20,201 nucleotides of DNA from Rhizophagus sp. LPA8_4_AMF (lineage: Eukaryota; Glomeromycota; Glomeromycetes; Glomerales; Glomeraceae): NCBI GenBank assembly GCA_021464525.1, contig JADRCO010001333.1:1-20201 (forward strand), read 5' to 3'. The notes under the pieces are model-generated. The model had not been told where the DNA came from and made no database searches. It saw only the letters and a list, made by a program, of their open reading frames with translations. A program made the translations under genes and the position numbers. This document shows positions 1 to 8,689 of this stretch, in pieces (the first letter of the stretch is position 1; each line of letters starts with the position of its first letter).

Positions 1-71
<71 letters not shown>
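1..71. repeat. Poly-A tract at window edge
   Basis: Nearly pure A, interrupted only by single G and T bases near 34-42. It could be an old retroposon poly-A tail reading into the window, or a simple homopolymer. No retrotransposon body is visible inside the window. Confidence 0.9.
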
Positions 72-73
<2 letters not shown>

Positions 74-489
74 CCGAAGATATAAATAAAACATAAGAAA
101 AATTACGTTAATAGTTAAAATTGTTCCAAAGAAGCTGTTTAAAAATTATTCTAAAAAAGATAAACAACATTAGCAAAAAATTAAGAAACATATATTAAAA
201 GGCAAGAAAAACTTACTTCCATGTCACAACATATAAATTTTTTTAAGCATACTAAGCATTTTATCATATATTTGGTTTTAATTTTTTTTGGTCATAAGCT
301 TAAGGTTTTCTTAGAATTTTTACGTCATTTAAATTTAAAAAATATATATTCGGGGGAATAAAATAACGATAGATATAAACTAAAAAAAATTCGGTGTTAA
401 ATATCGACTTGTTCTTAGAAATAAAAAAAAAATCATAAATGATTTAAATGAAAAAATATAATGTCGAAAAAAAAAAAAATATTTATCGA
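72..489. other. AT-rich spacer 3' of the HMG-box gene
   Basis: No ORF, RNA gene or clear repeat was recognised here. The stretch lies downstream of the minus-strand HMG-box gene, so part of it must be that gene's 3' UTR and terminator. Several A/T runs are present, and no single polyadenylation signal stands out. Confidence 0.5.
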
Positions 490-1155
490 TCATTGTTTGT
501 TAAAATTATTCAAACACGTTTCACATAGACATGACTCAATAGGATAATTGTATATAGGTATGTCCAAGTTTGTTTGTATATATTCATCGACTGGAGCAAA
601 AAATTGATAAGTAGGATCAAAATAAAAAGTTGGAATAAAATCCGGATTAACCGTCAAGTTATTTTCGGAAATTTCGAATGGAAGAGGGTGTTGCGGATAT
701 AGTGGTTGCAGAGATTGTTGTGGTAACGGATATAATTGGTCACAACGAGGATTAACAACGTTGTTTTTGCCCATTCCAGTTGGTGTATGAACTTGTAGAT
801 CCCGAGACTGTTGTGGAAATTCAGTGATCAACACTAGCTTTTCCCTTTGCCGTATTTCCTTTAACCGATCTTCTACTTGGTTAGAGAGTTCCTTGTAAGC
901 ATCCCTTACTGCAATTGGTTCATTATGCCATAACGAGCTAATATAACCTGATATTTTCGTCATGGACACATTATCGTTAGTTCTTTTCCTAAGCTCCTTA
1001 AGAAAAGCGATACGGTAAATCAGGTATCGGTTGGGACCCCTCGACTTGAGCTTGTCTTCCGACCTAGTTGCCAAGATCTCTTCCACAGTAAGTTCAATTG
1101 GAAATGGTACTTTGAAAACCGGAACTTTGTATTTGATCGATTTTTTACTACTCAT
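490..1155 (-). CDS. HMG-box DNA-binding protein, MATA_HMG type
   Basis: The product is a 221-residue protein with one HMG box, a fold that binds and bends DNA in the minor groove. It most likely acts in the nucleus as a sequence-specific factor. The box covers about residues 37-104. It opens with RGPNRYLIYR (39-48), has the core tryptophan at 76 (SSLWHNEP) and a third helix containing YKEL (87-90). The usual box opening (RPPNAFILYR-like) is recognisable. The stretch before it (VPFPIELTVEEIL, about 17-29) and the box resemble the MATA_HMG family of Rhizophagus, related to fungal mating-type HMG proteins. The second half is Pro/Gln-rich (about 145-160) and ends with a CLCETC cysteine cluster (209-214). 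I start at the ATG at 1155 because the open frame beyond it, to 1338, begins with TTG and its extra residues are low-complexity, and because a TATA-like box lies 60-67 bp upstream. The gene appears intronless and intact. A mating role is not implied: family members are numerous and mostly uncharacterised. Confidence 0.88.
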   Translation of the reverse strand: MSSKKSIKYKVPVFKVPFPIELTVEEILATRSEDKLKSRGPNRYLIYRIAFLKELRKRTNDNVSMTKISGYISSLWHNEPIAVRDAYKELSNQVEDRLKEIRQREKLVLITEFPQQSRDLQVHTPTGMGKNNVVNPRCDQLYPLPQQSLQPLYPQHPLPFEISENNLTVNPDFIPTFYFDPTYQFFAPVDEYIQTNLDIPIYNYPIESCLCETCLNNFNKQ

Positions 1156-1214
1156 TTTCAAAAAATTATCGAGGAATGTTAGAACTCTGTGGAAAAGAAA
1201 TGGATGATAGACCT

Positions 1215-1222
1215 TATTTATA
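1215..1222 (-). promoter_or_regulatory. TATA box of the HMG-box gene
   Basis: Minus-strand TATAAATA, 60-67 bp upstream of the chosen ATG at 1155. This is a sensible distance for a short 5' UTR, and it supports the internal start over the longer open frame. It is a motif call only. Confidence 0.5.
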
Positions 1223-1338
1223 TTTGATTTTGGATTAACATTTATCTTCATTTTTTTTCTCTTTTGGGAGTTAAAATACCGGATATGCTTGTAATGTAAA
1301 AACATAAAATTATATATTAATAGTTGATTAAAAATCAA

Positions 1339-2392
1339 TGTAAAAAAAAAGAAAAAGCGAAAATTACTTTAAACAGGAATTATGAATATCAAGATCAAAT
1401 AAAAGATTACACGCATGAAATATTGTTTTAATTTACAAAAAAAGATGAATTTACATGGATACATGGATAATTTTTTTTCCGTCTTCGAAATTTGATTGCA
1501 CTACCCAAAATTCAGTTTAAAAATAATAATAATATATGCATATACTGTCATTAATATTTAATTATTAAGTCCCTTGATTCAATTGTGATTGTACAATTAA
1601 TATAAATATCCATGTCACATAATTATATTTATTTAATGTAGGATTCAGATTTCATGACCGGTGACAGTCACACCGATAATCTAGTATTTTTTACTATATA
1701 TAAATAAAAAAATATATATAATATATATATTATAATATTGATTAAACAAATGATCAATTGACAGTATTTAAAAAAATACTGTCCCTTATTGATTCTTCTT
1801 GATAAAGCTAGTTCCAAAAAGGTAAAAAAAAATAATCTGTAATAGTTATATCTAAAAAGTAAAAAACAAATCATAGCCATTTAATTGTTCATTCATTGAT
1901 TTTTTTATTATCTTGTACTATACCAGTAAAAAAATTTCGGTGAATTCGCCGTTTGTTGATGATGAATGTTTACATAATTTCAAATCGTTTTAAGGTATAA
2001 AAAAAGTATGTACATATGAAATTATTAATGAGATATGTCTAAAATGTAAATTTATTACTTTGTAATTGATAATGTCTTCACGTGTTATCCGGTTTATTAA
2101 TGATTAATTGGATACGCCATATGCAAAAAAAATTGACCGTACAACCCAACTTGGTGCCCCTGTTCACTACTATTGTATATTTATCAATCTGAACTTTGAT
2201 AACGTATCTCATAATCTATTAATCAGAGGAAGCATTATTTCATTATGCTTACTAAATTGGTTAAAAAAAATTTAACTCTTAGTTACACTTTTATCCGTTA
2301 ATGAAATCCGGTATGTTTTCATTTTCTAGAATATTTTATTGTAAGTCTGTGTTAACACATTTAAAGAAAGATTAAATCTATATTTAGGAATT
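1339..2392. other. Gene-poor AT-rich stretch
   Basis: No convincing gene. The longest frames are hydrophobic or lysine-rich and of a length expected by chance at this A+T content. A frame open at 2108-2302 lacks a usable start. The only clear structure is the hairpin at 1760-1783. Confidence 0.5.
1760..1783. repeat. Perfect hairpin, 10-bp arms
   Basis: GACAGTATTT and AAATACTGTC are perfect 10-bp inverted arms around AAAA. A related ACTGTC lies near 1546, each followed by a similar CCCTT(A/G)TTGATTC-like run, so this may be an end of a small decayed transposon. No matching far end was resolved. Confidence 0.55.
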
Positions 2393-2533
2393 ATGAATGA
2401 TTTGAATTTTTCAAAGAATCTACTTCGCCTTATGAAAATTCATTTAAACAAAAAAAGCGAACTGAAATCTTATATTTTTATAATTGAATCATATGATGAT
2501 ATTTTAACCATAATCGATTGTGATACATTGTGA
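2393..2533 (+). CDS. Possible 46-residue ORF, function unknown
   Basis: An ATG-initiated frame of 46 residues with a mixed composition (MNDLNFSKNLLRLMK at its start, then IIESYDDILTIIDCDTL), unlike the I/F/Y/K-rich translations typical of random DNA here. It has no recognisable domain, and frames of this length are expected by chance in a window this size. It could be a small gene, an exon or nothing. Confidence 0.15.
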   Translation: MNDLNFSKNLLRLMKIHLNKKSELKSYIFIIESYDDILTIIDCDTL

Positions 2534-3067
2534 AGATCTTCATTGGTCCGCAGCCAGATCTTGTTTTTCGATCAAAATTGGTTTTCCGTTTTTATTCGTA
2601 TTGTTATTCTATATCCTGACAACTAATAATTAATATTTGAGAGACTCGGCATTTACCGGTATATTACGGATTTAAAAATCCTACGTATTTTTTAAAATTA
2701 CAATGATTTATGTTATGTCATTTGATTCCATTTTATGCATGAATAATTGTTGCCGATTATAGTTAATATAATGGATGTATCGCTGTCACTATAGAGAATA
2801 CAATTCAAAGTTGGATACAAGAACTTTACTTTTTCAGTTAATAGTGGTTTTCAGATGATACACAACATACGTAAGATACTTTCTCTTCATTTCCAAATTA
2901 TCCCAACAATATCCTGTTATTATCCAAACTTAAACTTTAATTTACCCTTTTTACTTTCAAAACTTATTGTGCGCAAGAAGTTTAGTTAGTACATTTTTCC
3001 TTATTTTCATGTACCAAATTTAATTTATACATAAATAACTTCAAAATTTGCATCTTTCTTTGAACAG

Positions 3068-3156
3068 TTGGAATTTTAAAAAGGAAATATCGCTTTGAAT
3101 CAGAAATACATTTTGGCGTAACGGATCAAATTTTCATGGTGACCAAGGATTTTTAA
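3068..3156 (+). CDS. Possible terminal exon, function unknown
   Basis: A coding-like island that follows a pyrimidine-rich TTTCTTTGAACAG acceptor. It reads GILKRKYRFESEIHFGVTD and nine further residues to a TAA. Its charge and residue mix look more protein-like than the surroundings. No upstream exon was identified, so this is a weak call. Confidence 0.15.
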
Positions 3157-3909
3157 ATTTGATAATTGTTATGATAATAATATTGTTCTGTATCTGCTCA
3201 TTTAAAAGAATATTACACGCAATGTTAACAAAAAAATATAATGAAATGAGTTATTCTGGCGTAAATTCCGCGCTGCTGCAAGATATTGTATAATGAAAAA
3301 AAAATAATAAAAAAAAATGTAGCACAAACACGATGGATTAACAATTAGAGCAAAAGCAAAAGGCTTATATAACGCAGAAATATAACTCCGCGCAAGATTT
3401 GATTTTATTCCAACATGCATTCTCCACAATTTTAAATAATTTTTAAATATTTGATTTAAATTTATTGCTTTATTATTCTTTTTAAGTCTAGAAAAAAAGA
3501 ATATTTCTCTTTATTTTTACGAATATAGGTTATAAGAAATAACTTAAAATCTTTTAAATCTTTTATATAATTACTATAATACGTAGGTTAAAAATAAACA
3601 TTTTATAATTGAAATTTATAATGCGCGTCACTGCATGAAATTGATCGTCAAAAGCACCAATTTTAGGCTAATTCAGATTATACCTTTATGAGCGACGTTA
3701 ATAGTCTTTTGTTGCATATTTATACTTATTCTCCCGTACTATAATCCTTTTTAGTAATTAAATTAGTTCTATTTTCTATTTAGTCGCTTTTTGAAAAATA
3801 GAAAAAAAAATATTATTTTTTTTTCTGCCAATCATTTTATTTCCCGCTATTTTAATAATAAACGGTACGTCCCAAAAAAAAAATGATGGAGTTCGTTTTC
3901 CGTGTATGT
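3157..3909. other. AT-rich stretch without a supported gene
   Basis: Only short hydrophobic frames are present, including a minus-strand frame at 3202-3429 without an ATG. No repeat structure was found before the duplication that starts at 3910. Confidence 0.45.
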
Positions 3910-4374
3910 CTAATAATATTTTGTCAAAGTCATTATTTTACTTCACATATCATTATTCACTTCCTAAGTAGGCATTTACAACCAAAATTCTAGAACTGTC
4001 GTTTGAAAAAGATTATTTAATTCCCTAATTTGCCGATCATGTGTGCATATAAGCCATATGTAACTTTTTCATATACTTCGTGAACCTTCAAAAACCCGTA
4101 AATAAAAGTAGTTAAATTAATGTATCGGGCGAAACTGTTTTTGCTATTTGCGCTAATAATATTTTGTCAAAGCCATTATTTTACTTCACATATCATTGCT
4201 CACTTCCTAAGTAGGTATTTACAACCAAAATTCTAGAATTGTCGTTTAAAAAAGATTATTTAATTCGTAATTTGCCCATATGTAACTTTTTCATATACTT
4301 CGTGAACCTTCAAAAACCCGTAAATAAAAGTAGTTAAATTAATGTATCGGGCGAAACAGTTTTTGCTATTTACG
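3910..4374. repeat. Tandem duplication, two ~240-bp copies
   Basis: Copy 1 covers 3910-4152 and copy 2 covers 4153-4374. Both start CTAATAATATTTTGTCAAAG, and both end with a GGGCGAAAC(T/A)GTTTTTGCTATTT stretch. Copy 2 has lost about 21 bp in the middle (around 4275) and carries a few substitutions, so the duplication is fairly recent. The shared 3' end carries the GCGAAAC motif that is also found at the edges of the following hAT-like remnant. This suggests the duplication arose at a transposon end. Confidence 0.88.
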
Positions 4375-4500
4375 AAGCATTTCGCCAATTTTTAGTTTCA
4401 GTTTCGGCCATTTCGAAACTGCCTAAACTTGGCGAATCTTGGCGAAACTAAAATTGTCACGTGCATGATTTTTAATTGGTGGCTAAATTTATGCTTTTGC

Positions 4501-4516
4501 ACGAAAGATCTTTCGT
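4501..4516. repeat. Perfect 16-bp palindrome
   Basis: ACGAAAGATCTTTCGT is its own reverse complement. It lies nine bases left of the small inverted-repeat element at 4525. It may be a sub-terminal motif of the surrounding transposon. Confidence 0.7.
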
Positions 4517-4524
4517 AATTATAC

Positions 4525-4655
4525 ATGTTGTAGCCCAAACTTGACCATGTCCCAAACCTACATTATCGGCCCATTCTAATAATGTCTTAAGACAGTACCA
4601 GCGATGATCTCCTGATGGGAAGGTTTGGGACATGGTTTGATTTGGACTACAACAT
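4525..4655. mobile_element. 131-bp foldback MITE
   Basis: The two 34-bp ends are inverted repeats with only four mismatches. Left starts ATGTTGTAGCCCAAAC and ends CCATGTCCCAAACC; right starts GGTTTGGGACATGG and ends CTACAACAT. The middle, about 63 bp, has no coding capacity. The size and structure are those of a miniature inverted-repeat element. It sits inside the hAT-like remnant, about 95 bp before the BED ORF, so it is probably a nested insertion. No target duplication is clear, so the superfamily is not assigned. Confidence 0.75.
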
Positions 4656-4749
4656 ACACAACGCGTTTAATTGTAAATAAACCTTTCCCCCTATTTTCCC
4701 TTTTATTTAACAATAAAAGTCAACTTTTACTTTTTTTTTTAATTACAGT

Positions 4750-5126
4750 ATGTCTACACAAGATTTTACCTTTTCTAACCCTTCCCCAAATGCAATTCCT
4801 ATAACTACTGACACTGAAAAAAAAGAAAAAGTGCTGGTGGTCGACTTAAGCCCTTTATATGGGAAACTCATGCTATTCAAGGTGCAAAAGAATTAAAAGG
4901 TCATTACGAAGCAACTTGCGCATATTGTGATTACTTTTGGGAAAAAGGCTCACCACAAGATTTGGAAGCACATTTTGCCAATGAATGTTCGGAAGTTGAA
5001 GATAGTATAGATAGTATTATAACGAGTGAAAATGATGAAGTGGATGAAGCTATGAATGAAAATGAAGATAATGATATTGAATGGGACCTAACTGCTGAAG
5101 CTGATGAAATAGTTGATACAATGTAA
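4750..5126 (+). pseudogene. BED zinc-finger protein, frameshifted
   Basis: An ATG frame (MSTQDFTFSNPSPN...) runs into an A-rich run (4817-4830) and then leaves the coding frame, stopping near 4896. From 4830 another frame carries a clear BED zinc finger: GGRLKPFIWETHA, KGHYEATCAYCDYFW, GSPQDLEAHFANEC. This gives the C-x2-C and H-x4-C metal ligands with the aromatic W/F positions. One missing A in the run accounts for the shift. After the finger comes a strongly acidic tail (EDSIDSIITSENDEVDEAM..., IEWDLTAEADEIVDTM) ending at TAA 5124-5126. BED fingers bind DNA and are typical of hAT transposases; a transposase would be several hundred residues longer. A splice-acceptor-like TTTAATTACAG lies right before the ATG. 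The gap could be a true mutation, a homopolymer sequencing error or slippage. Confidence 0.6.
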
Positions 5127-5378
5127 ATTGTAAAGTTGCGATTTATTAATTTTATGTTTGTACTATCATAAAATGTAATAATGTATCACAAAAAAATAAT
5201 AACTGATAAAAAAATGTTATGCCCAGTTTAGGATTTTGCTCTTAGTGCGTGGCGAAACTAGTTTCGCCAGGCTTCAGAAGTTTCGCTGGGGGTCCGATTT
5301 CACCCGAAATACTAGTAGTTTCACCGATGGAATCCAAAACGAACAAATAAAAAAAAAAATTTTTTTTCCGACAAAAAA

Positions 5379-5594
5379 ATGAATCCAGTACACGTTTCAA
5401 GAACAGCATTTATGATTTTTAGCGCAATTGAGATTATTCTTTATAGAACGATATTTTTTGTATACGATGTCATTTCCTTAGATAAATGGGTACTTCATTC
5501 ATATAACTTTTTATTAACTCTGAGTACGATCGTTTGCATCGTAATATTTTTCATCGTTAAATTTATACTCCCGCCAATTTTTATGCATATATAA
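5379..5594 (+). CDS. Predicted small membrane protein, or 5' part of a broken gene
   Basis: A 71-residue ATG frame with two likely membrane segments, about residues 9-31 (AFMIFSAIEIILYRTIFF...) and 43-68 (FLLTLSTIVCIVIFFIVKF...). No family was recognised. The next ORF (5616) is in the same reading frame, separated only by two stops at 5592-5594 and 5604-5606. The pair may be one gene of about 173 codons that has been broken, or that has an intron I could not place. It starts about 45 bp beyond the hAT-like remnant. Confidence 0.3.
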   Translation: MNPVHVSRTAFMIFSAIEIILYRTIFFVYDVISLDKWVLHSYNFLLTLSTIVCIVIFFIVKFILPPIFMHI

Positions 5595-5615
5595 ATACGA
5601 AATTAAATTTGTCTT

Positions 5616-5897
5616 ATGAAAATTTTATTCATTATATGGATGATGTTATTTTTTGCATTCATAGAATTTTTTATAGTCAACATAATCTATATATTTATTT
5701 TTCGGAGCAAAAATATGTGTTTTGGTACTTACTATTATCATATTCAACTTTTAGTAAATGTTTCCGAGTACAGTATTTCGTGTAGTTTTTCATCACATTC
5801 GGACTATCCCGTGATTTTAGTTCCGAGATTTACCAGCGGTAAATATTCGTTACACGCAGCCGCTTTTCCTGATTTGCCCATACGCAAAAAAGTATAA
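5616..5897 (+). CDS. Predicted membrane protein, or 3' part of a broken gene
   Basis: A 93-residue ATG frame. Residues 3-30 form a long hydrophobic segment (ILFIIWMMLFFAFIEFFIV...). The second half is hydrophilic with a balanced residue mix (VSEYSISCSFSSHSDYPV, AAAFPDLPIRKKV), which is unusual for chance translation in this A+T content. It shares its frame with the ORF ending at 5594. No domain was recognised. Candidate GT-AG introns around the gap do not keep the frame, so decay is as likely as splicing. Confidence 0.3.
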   Translation: MKILFIIWMMLFFAFIEFFIVNIIYIFIFRSKNMCFGTYYYHIQLLVNVSEYSISCSFSSHSDYPVILVPRFTSGKYSLHAAAFPDLPIRKKV

Positions 5898-6152
5898 ATA
5901 TTCCATGTTCATCCAATTTCTAATATTATACGTAACCGGAAAACACCGTTAATAAAATTCTCATATACAGTATCAATGATAACTCGATTTTCCGCATTTG
6001 TCTTTTATTAATTTAATTTGCTTAACCGTAAATTAAAAAGTGAGAAGTATTATTTAATCAAAGAAGCAACTTCTTAAGATTCCCACCCCAAGTAAGTTTT
6101 CGTTTGAAGCATGCAACATATTAGATAATTAATGATGTTACTTTAATGTCAG

Positions 6153-6290
6153 AAACTGAAGAACATTGCGGTTGCTTTAATAAGTTCAGCAGGTGATTAT
6201 GAAGGAATATGGATAGAGTATCAATTTATAACATATATTTTTATCATATGTTTATACTACTTAGTATATGAACTTCAAAGAAAAAGATAA
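6153..6290 (+). pseudogene. Exon-like island, function unknown
   Basis: A 45-residue open stretch directly after a TTTAATGTCAG acceptor-like sequence: KLKNIAVALISSAGDYEGIW, then a hydrophobic segment and YELQRKR before TAA. The first half looks coding. It might instead end at the GTGATT after TTCAGCAG. It lies between the membrane ORFs and the spliced island at 6452, and may belong to the same decayed gene. Confidence 0.2.
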
Positions 6291-6451
6291 GTTTTTATTA
6301 GGGTAATGTGCATTTCTAATGCTAAATAATTCTTTGAATTGGTTATTAATTAATTATATTCTTTTAATATATAAATGATGGGAGAATTGATGCATTTTTT
6401 TTTGATGATAATGTATTCAAGTCGAACTCATTCATATGAACATTTTTATTG

Positions 6452-6668
6452 ATGACTGATGCCGCTACAGATCATAATGTTGCGAGGATATTTGATAAAG
6501 TGATACCAGGGATTTGGAAAGTATTTGGTAAGTTCACCGATACGTACTGTATATCAGATATTTTAACGACATACTAACATAATTTTTATATATGGACTCA
6601 AAATTATCGTATATATAGTTCAAGTAATCTTCCAGATGATGAATGATTATGGAGGAATTTATTGTTAA
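6452..6668 (+). CDS. Two-exon small ORF with a consensus intron
   Basis: Exon 1 is 6452-6527 (MTDAATDHNVARIFDKV, IPGIWKVF). The intron is 6528-6618, 91 nt, with donor GTAAGT, a perfect TACTAAC branch site at 6572-6578 and acceptor TATATAG. Exon 2 is 6619-6668 (QVIFQMMNDYGGIYC, stop). The frame is kept across the splice, giving 41 residues. The intron signals are the best in the window and argue that this was, or is, transcribed coding DNA. The product has no recognised domain. Because more coding-like islands lie on both sides (6153-6290, 6768-6872, 6998-7126), it may be a fragment of a larger gene whose other junctions are out of frame. Confidence 0.35.
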
Positions 6669-6767
6669 AACAATTAATAATTTATTTTACCTTTTTAAAT
6701 TTTTTATTCTCTAGTTTAATAAATCTATTATCATTCACGGTACAAAAATATAAATCCTTTGATTTTT

Positions 6768-6872
6768 GATGAGGTGGTATTCAATAATGCTGATGTTAGC
6801 TACTTGCGTGATGAGGATGGAGCTAGATTTAAAAAAATTCTTTCCGGAATTGGAAATTGTGCTGGTAATTAA
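6768..6872 (+). pseudogene. Exon-like island, function unknown
   Basis: The frame reads DEVVFNNADVSYLRDEDG, then ARFKKILSGIGNCAGN and a stop. It is open upstream to about 6723 (NINPLIF before it). The acidic/basic mix is very unlike chance translation here. A GTAATT donor could end the exon within the GCTG|GT at 6864-6865. The phase does not match the next island, so the gene looks broken or the junction is wrong. Confidence 0.3.
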
Positions 6873-6997
6873 TAATATGACAATATGACAATATTTTAAT
6901 GTAATACTTTGATTTCATTTATTTTTATTAACCAATATTTATTCCTTTATTTCCTTGTATGATGAAATATAATTATTTTTATTTATTTTAATACAGT

Positions 6998-7126
6998 ATA
7001 TATATAACTTGGACATCTCTGTGCAGTATCTCATGTATTAATGAATCCATCAACAAAGAAGTGATATTATTAAAAAATAGGGATAACAAAAAAGATAACC
7101 AAATGCTTCGTGAGAACATATTATAA
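6998..7126 (+). pseudogene. Exon-like island, possible last exon
   Basis: It follows TTTTAATACAG and reads ITWTSLCSISCINESINK, then EVILLKNRDNKKDNQMLREH, IL, stop: 42 residues. The second half has the polar, charged look of a helical or coiled segment. It would close the putative gene of the 5.4-7.1 kb region. No domain was recognised. Confidence 0.25.
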
Positions 7127-7456
7127 TACTATACGTTCTTATTTATCTTTAATACCGTTTTTTTACTACTTTGCCTCGTATTATACTTAAAATACTGCAG
7201 CACACAAGAACTCCGACCGAATATCCATTAAAGCGCCAAATGTATAGATAATATTTATTAATCATTCATCATTAGGTTAAATAGATCATAAATTCAAGAC
7301 GAAACCAAGAGAATCTATAGAATTTGCTGATAAACAACAAAAAAAAAAGAATATTTCACATTGGATGTCATGCGATTCAACATAATAAGCAAGATCAAAT
7401 TCACCATCATAAAGAGTCACAAGAGTCAAAAGTTTCTAATAGCGTAGATTATTATA

Positions 7457-7963
7457 CAGATGGTGGCCAAAAGTATAGGGACACTTGTGATTATCTCGCC
7501 ATCCAGTGATTCAATTTTGACGAATAAAGACTCATTGGATCCGTCTCATTGAGACGAATCAATGGTGATCTGATCATGTCTCTAGCATCAATAGACCACG
7601 AGATAATTACCAAAACGGCTAAAACATATTTTTTGAATATATCTCCACATCTATCGATCTTAGAGACATGAGCTAGCTACCATTCGATTCGACTCAATGA
7701 GACAGATCTAATGAGCCTTTATTCGTCAAAATTGGATTACTGGACGGCGAAATAATGTCATAAACGTGTTCCAGCCAGAAGTTTTAATTTAGGAAAAATT
7801 GGACGTTTTGGCAATTATCTCGTGATCTATCTATGCTAGAGATATGATCTAGCCACCATTCGACTCATCTTGATGAGACGTATCCAATGAGCCTTTACTC
7901 GTCAAGTTTGGATTACTGGATGATGGTATAATCACGTGTCCAAATACTTTTGGCCACCCTCTG
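7457..7963. mobile_element. Tc1/mariner-type MITE, 507 bp, three arms
   Basis: It is flanked by TA on both sides (7455-7456 and 7964-7965), the Tc1/mariner target duplication. The ends read CAGATGGTGGCCAAAAGTAT on the left and, in reverse complement, CAGAGGGTGGCCAAAAGTAT on the right. The CAG...GGCCAAAAGT terminus is typical of Tc1 elements. The inverted arms extend for about 180 bp each (7457-7635 and about 7785-7963). A third arm, oriented like the right one, lies between them (about 7636-7785; both contain GGATTACTGGA, TGAGCCTTTA(T/C)TCGTCAA and GAGACATGAGCTAGCTACC-like runs). There is no transposase, so the element is non-autonomous. Confidence 0.85.
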
Positions 7964-7965
7964 TA

Positions 7966-8689
7966 TATAAAAATCGCGTCAAAAAAGAACATAATTAATA
8001 GTAATTTTTTTATTTCAAATTATCCAGTATCAGATATCGTTACGACACTAAAAAAAAAAGTCGGGAAGGGAAAATGTAAGTAATGTAAGTAATATACTAC
8101 CATCTTTATTTTCATATCGTTTTGTGCGTTTTGTGTCCTAAAGATTTTCTAAAACTTGCTCAAAAAAATTTTAAAAAGGTTGAAAATTTAAAATATCTTT
8201 TCTAACCTTTTATGTGTTTTCAAAATTAGTTGTTATTCTTGTCCTCTTTTAACACTCCTTAAATTTTAAAAGCACTTTTATTACTGTTTTATTATAGCTG
8301 TAAATTAATACAAGCACTATACAGTAGAATTAATTCATATTAAGCCTAAATGTAACATTTAGGATTTGTTTCTAGTACCTTTATGATCAAAACTACTAAA
8401 CGAATAAATAAAATTCCTAATAATTGTCTCATACCAAATAATTTCCTTTTTCAAAAATTTTTTCTCGTCCAACGTTCTAGTAAGCATTCACTCGTTAGAA
8501 AGTAGATTATTATTTCGATCGCGTACGTTTCACCCATTTCCATTTACATTGATAATTGATAATTCCAAATTTTTGTTTCTTTCACCGTTGCCAAACGTTT
8601 ATTATTCGGCGGAGTAAACAAAAACAATTTGGTCCAATTGTGATGGACAATTGCCATATTTTAGTTTTACAAAGATATAATTAATTTCT
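7966..8689. other. AT-rich spacer
   Basis: No gene is supported on the plus strand. On the minus strand the end of this stretch has two overlapping open frames, one ending at 8602 and one of 37 residues (TPPNNKRLATVKETKIWN...) ending near 8547. They may be out-of-frame continuations of the decayed gene described at 8690-8991. Confidence 0.4.

Larger units (their letters stand above)
4345..5335 (+). mobile_element. hAT-like transposon remnant with BED finger
   Basis: The edges carry several copies of GCGAAAC in both orientations: 4351-4450 on the left and 5250-5325 on the right, including GGCGAAACTAGTTTCGCC at the right. Inside lies a BED zinc-finger ORF. BED fingers at the N-terminus are typical of hAT transposases, but no transposase catalytic or dimerisation region follows, so this is a non-autonomous or internally deleted copy. 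Left ATCGGGCGAAAC resembles right (reverse complement) ATCGGTGAAAC, which may mark the ends. No 8-bp target duplication could be fixed, so the borders are approximate. Confidence 0.45.

Noticed and set aside
1156-1338. N-terminal extension of the HMG-box frame to 282 residues
   Set aside because: The extended frame opens with TTG. The extra residues are Y/F/K/N-rich, and the TATA-like box at 1215-1222 lies inside it. The ATG at 1155 fits better.
1668-1880. 70-codon minus-strand hydrophobic frame
   Set aside because: I/Y/F-rich translation of AT-rich DNA. It includes the hairpin at 1760-1783, and its length is within chance expectation.
2108-2302. Plus frame of 64 residues (LDTPYAKKIDRTTQLGAPV...)
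   Set aside because: No start codon, no acceptor at its border, and frames of this length are expected several times by chance here.
3202-3429. 75-codon minus-strand frame
   Set aside because: Hydrophobic and F/Y/I-rich, without promoter or domain. It might hide a short exon after TATCTTGCAG, but the evidence is too weak.
7324-7509. 61-codon plus frame (HIGCHAIQHNKQDQIHHHKE...)
   Set aside because: It opens with TTG, and its last 17 or so codons are the left arm of the Tc1/mariner MITE.
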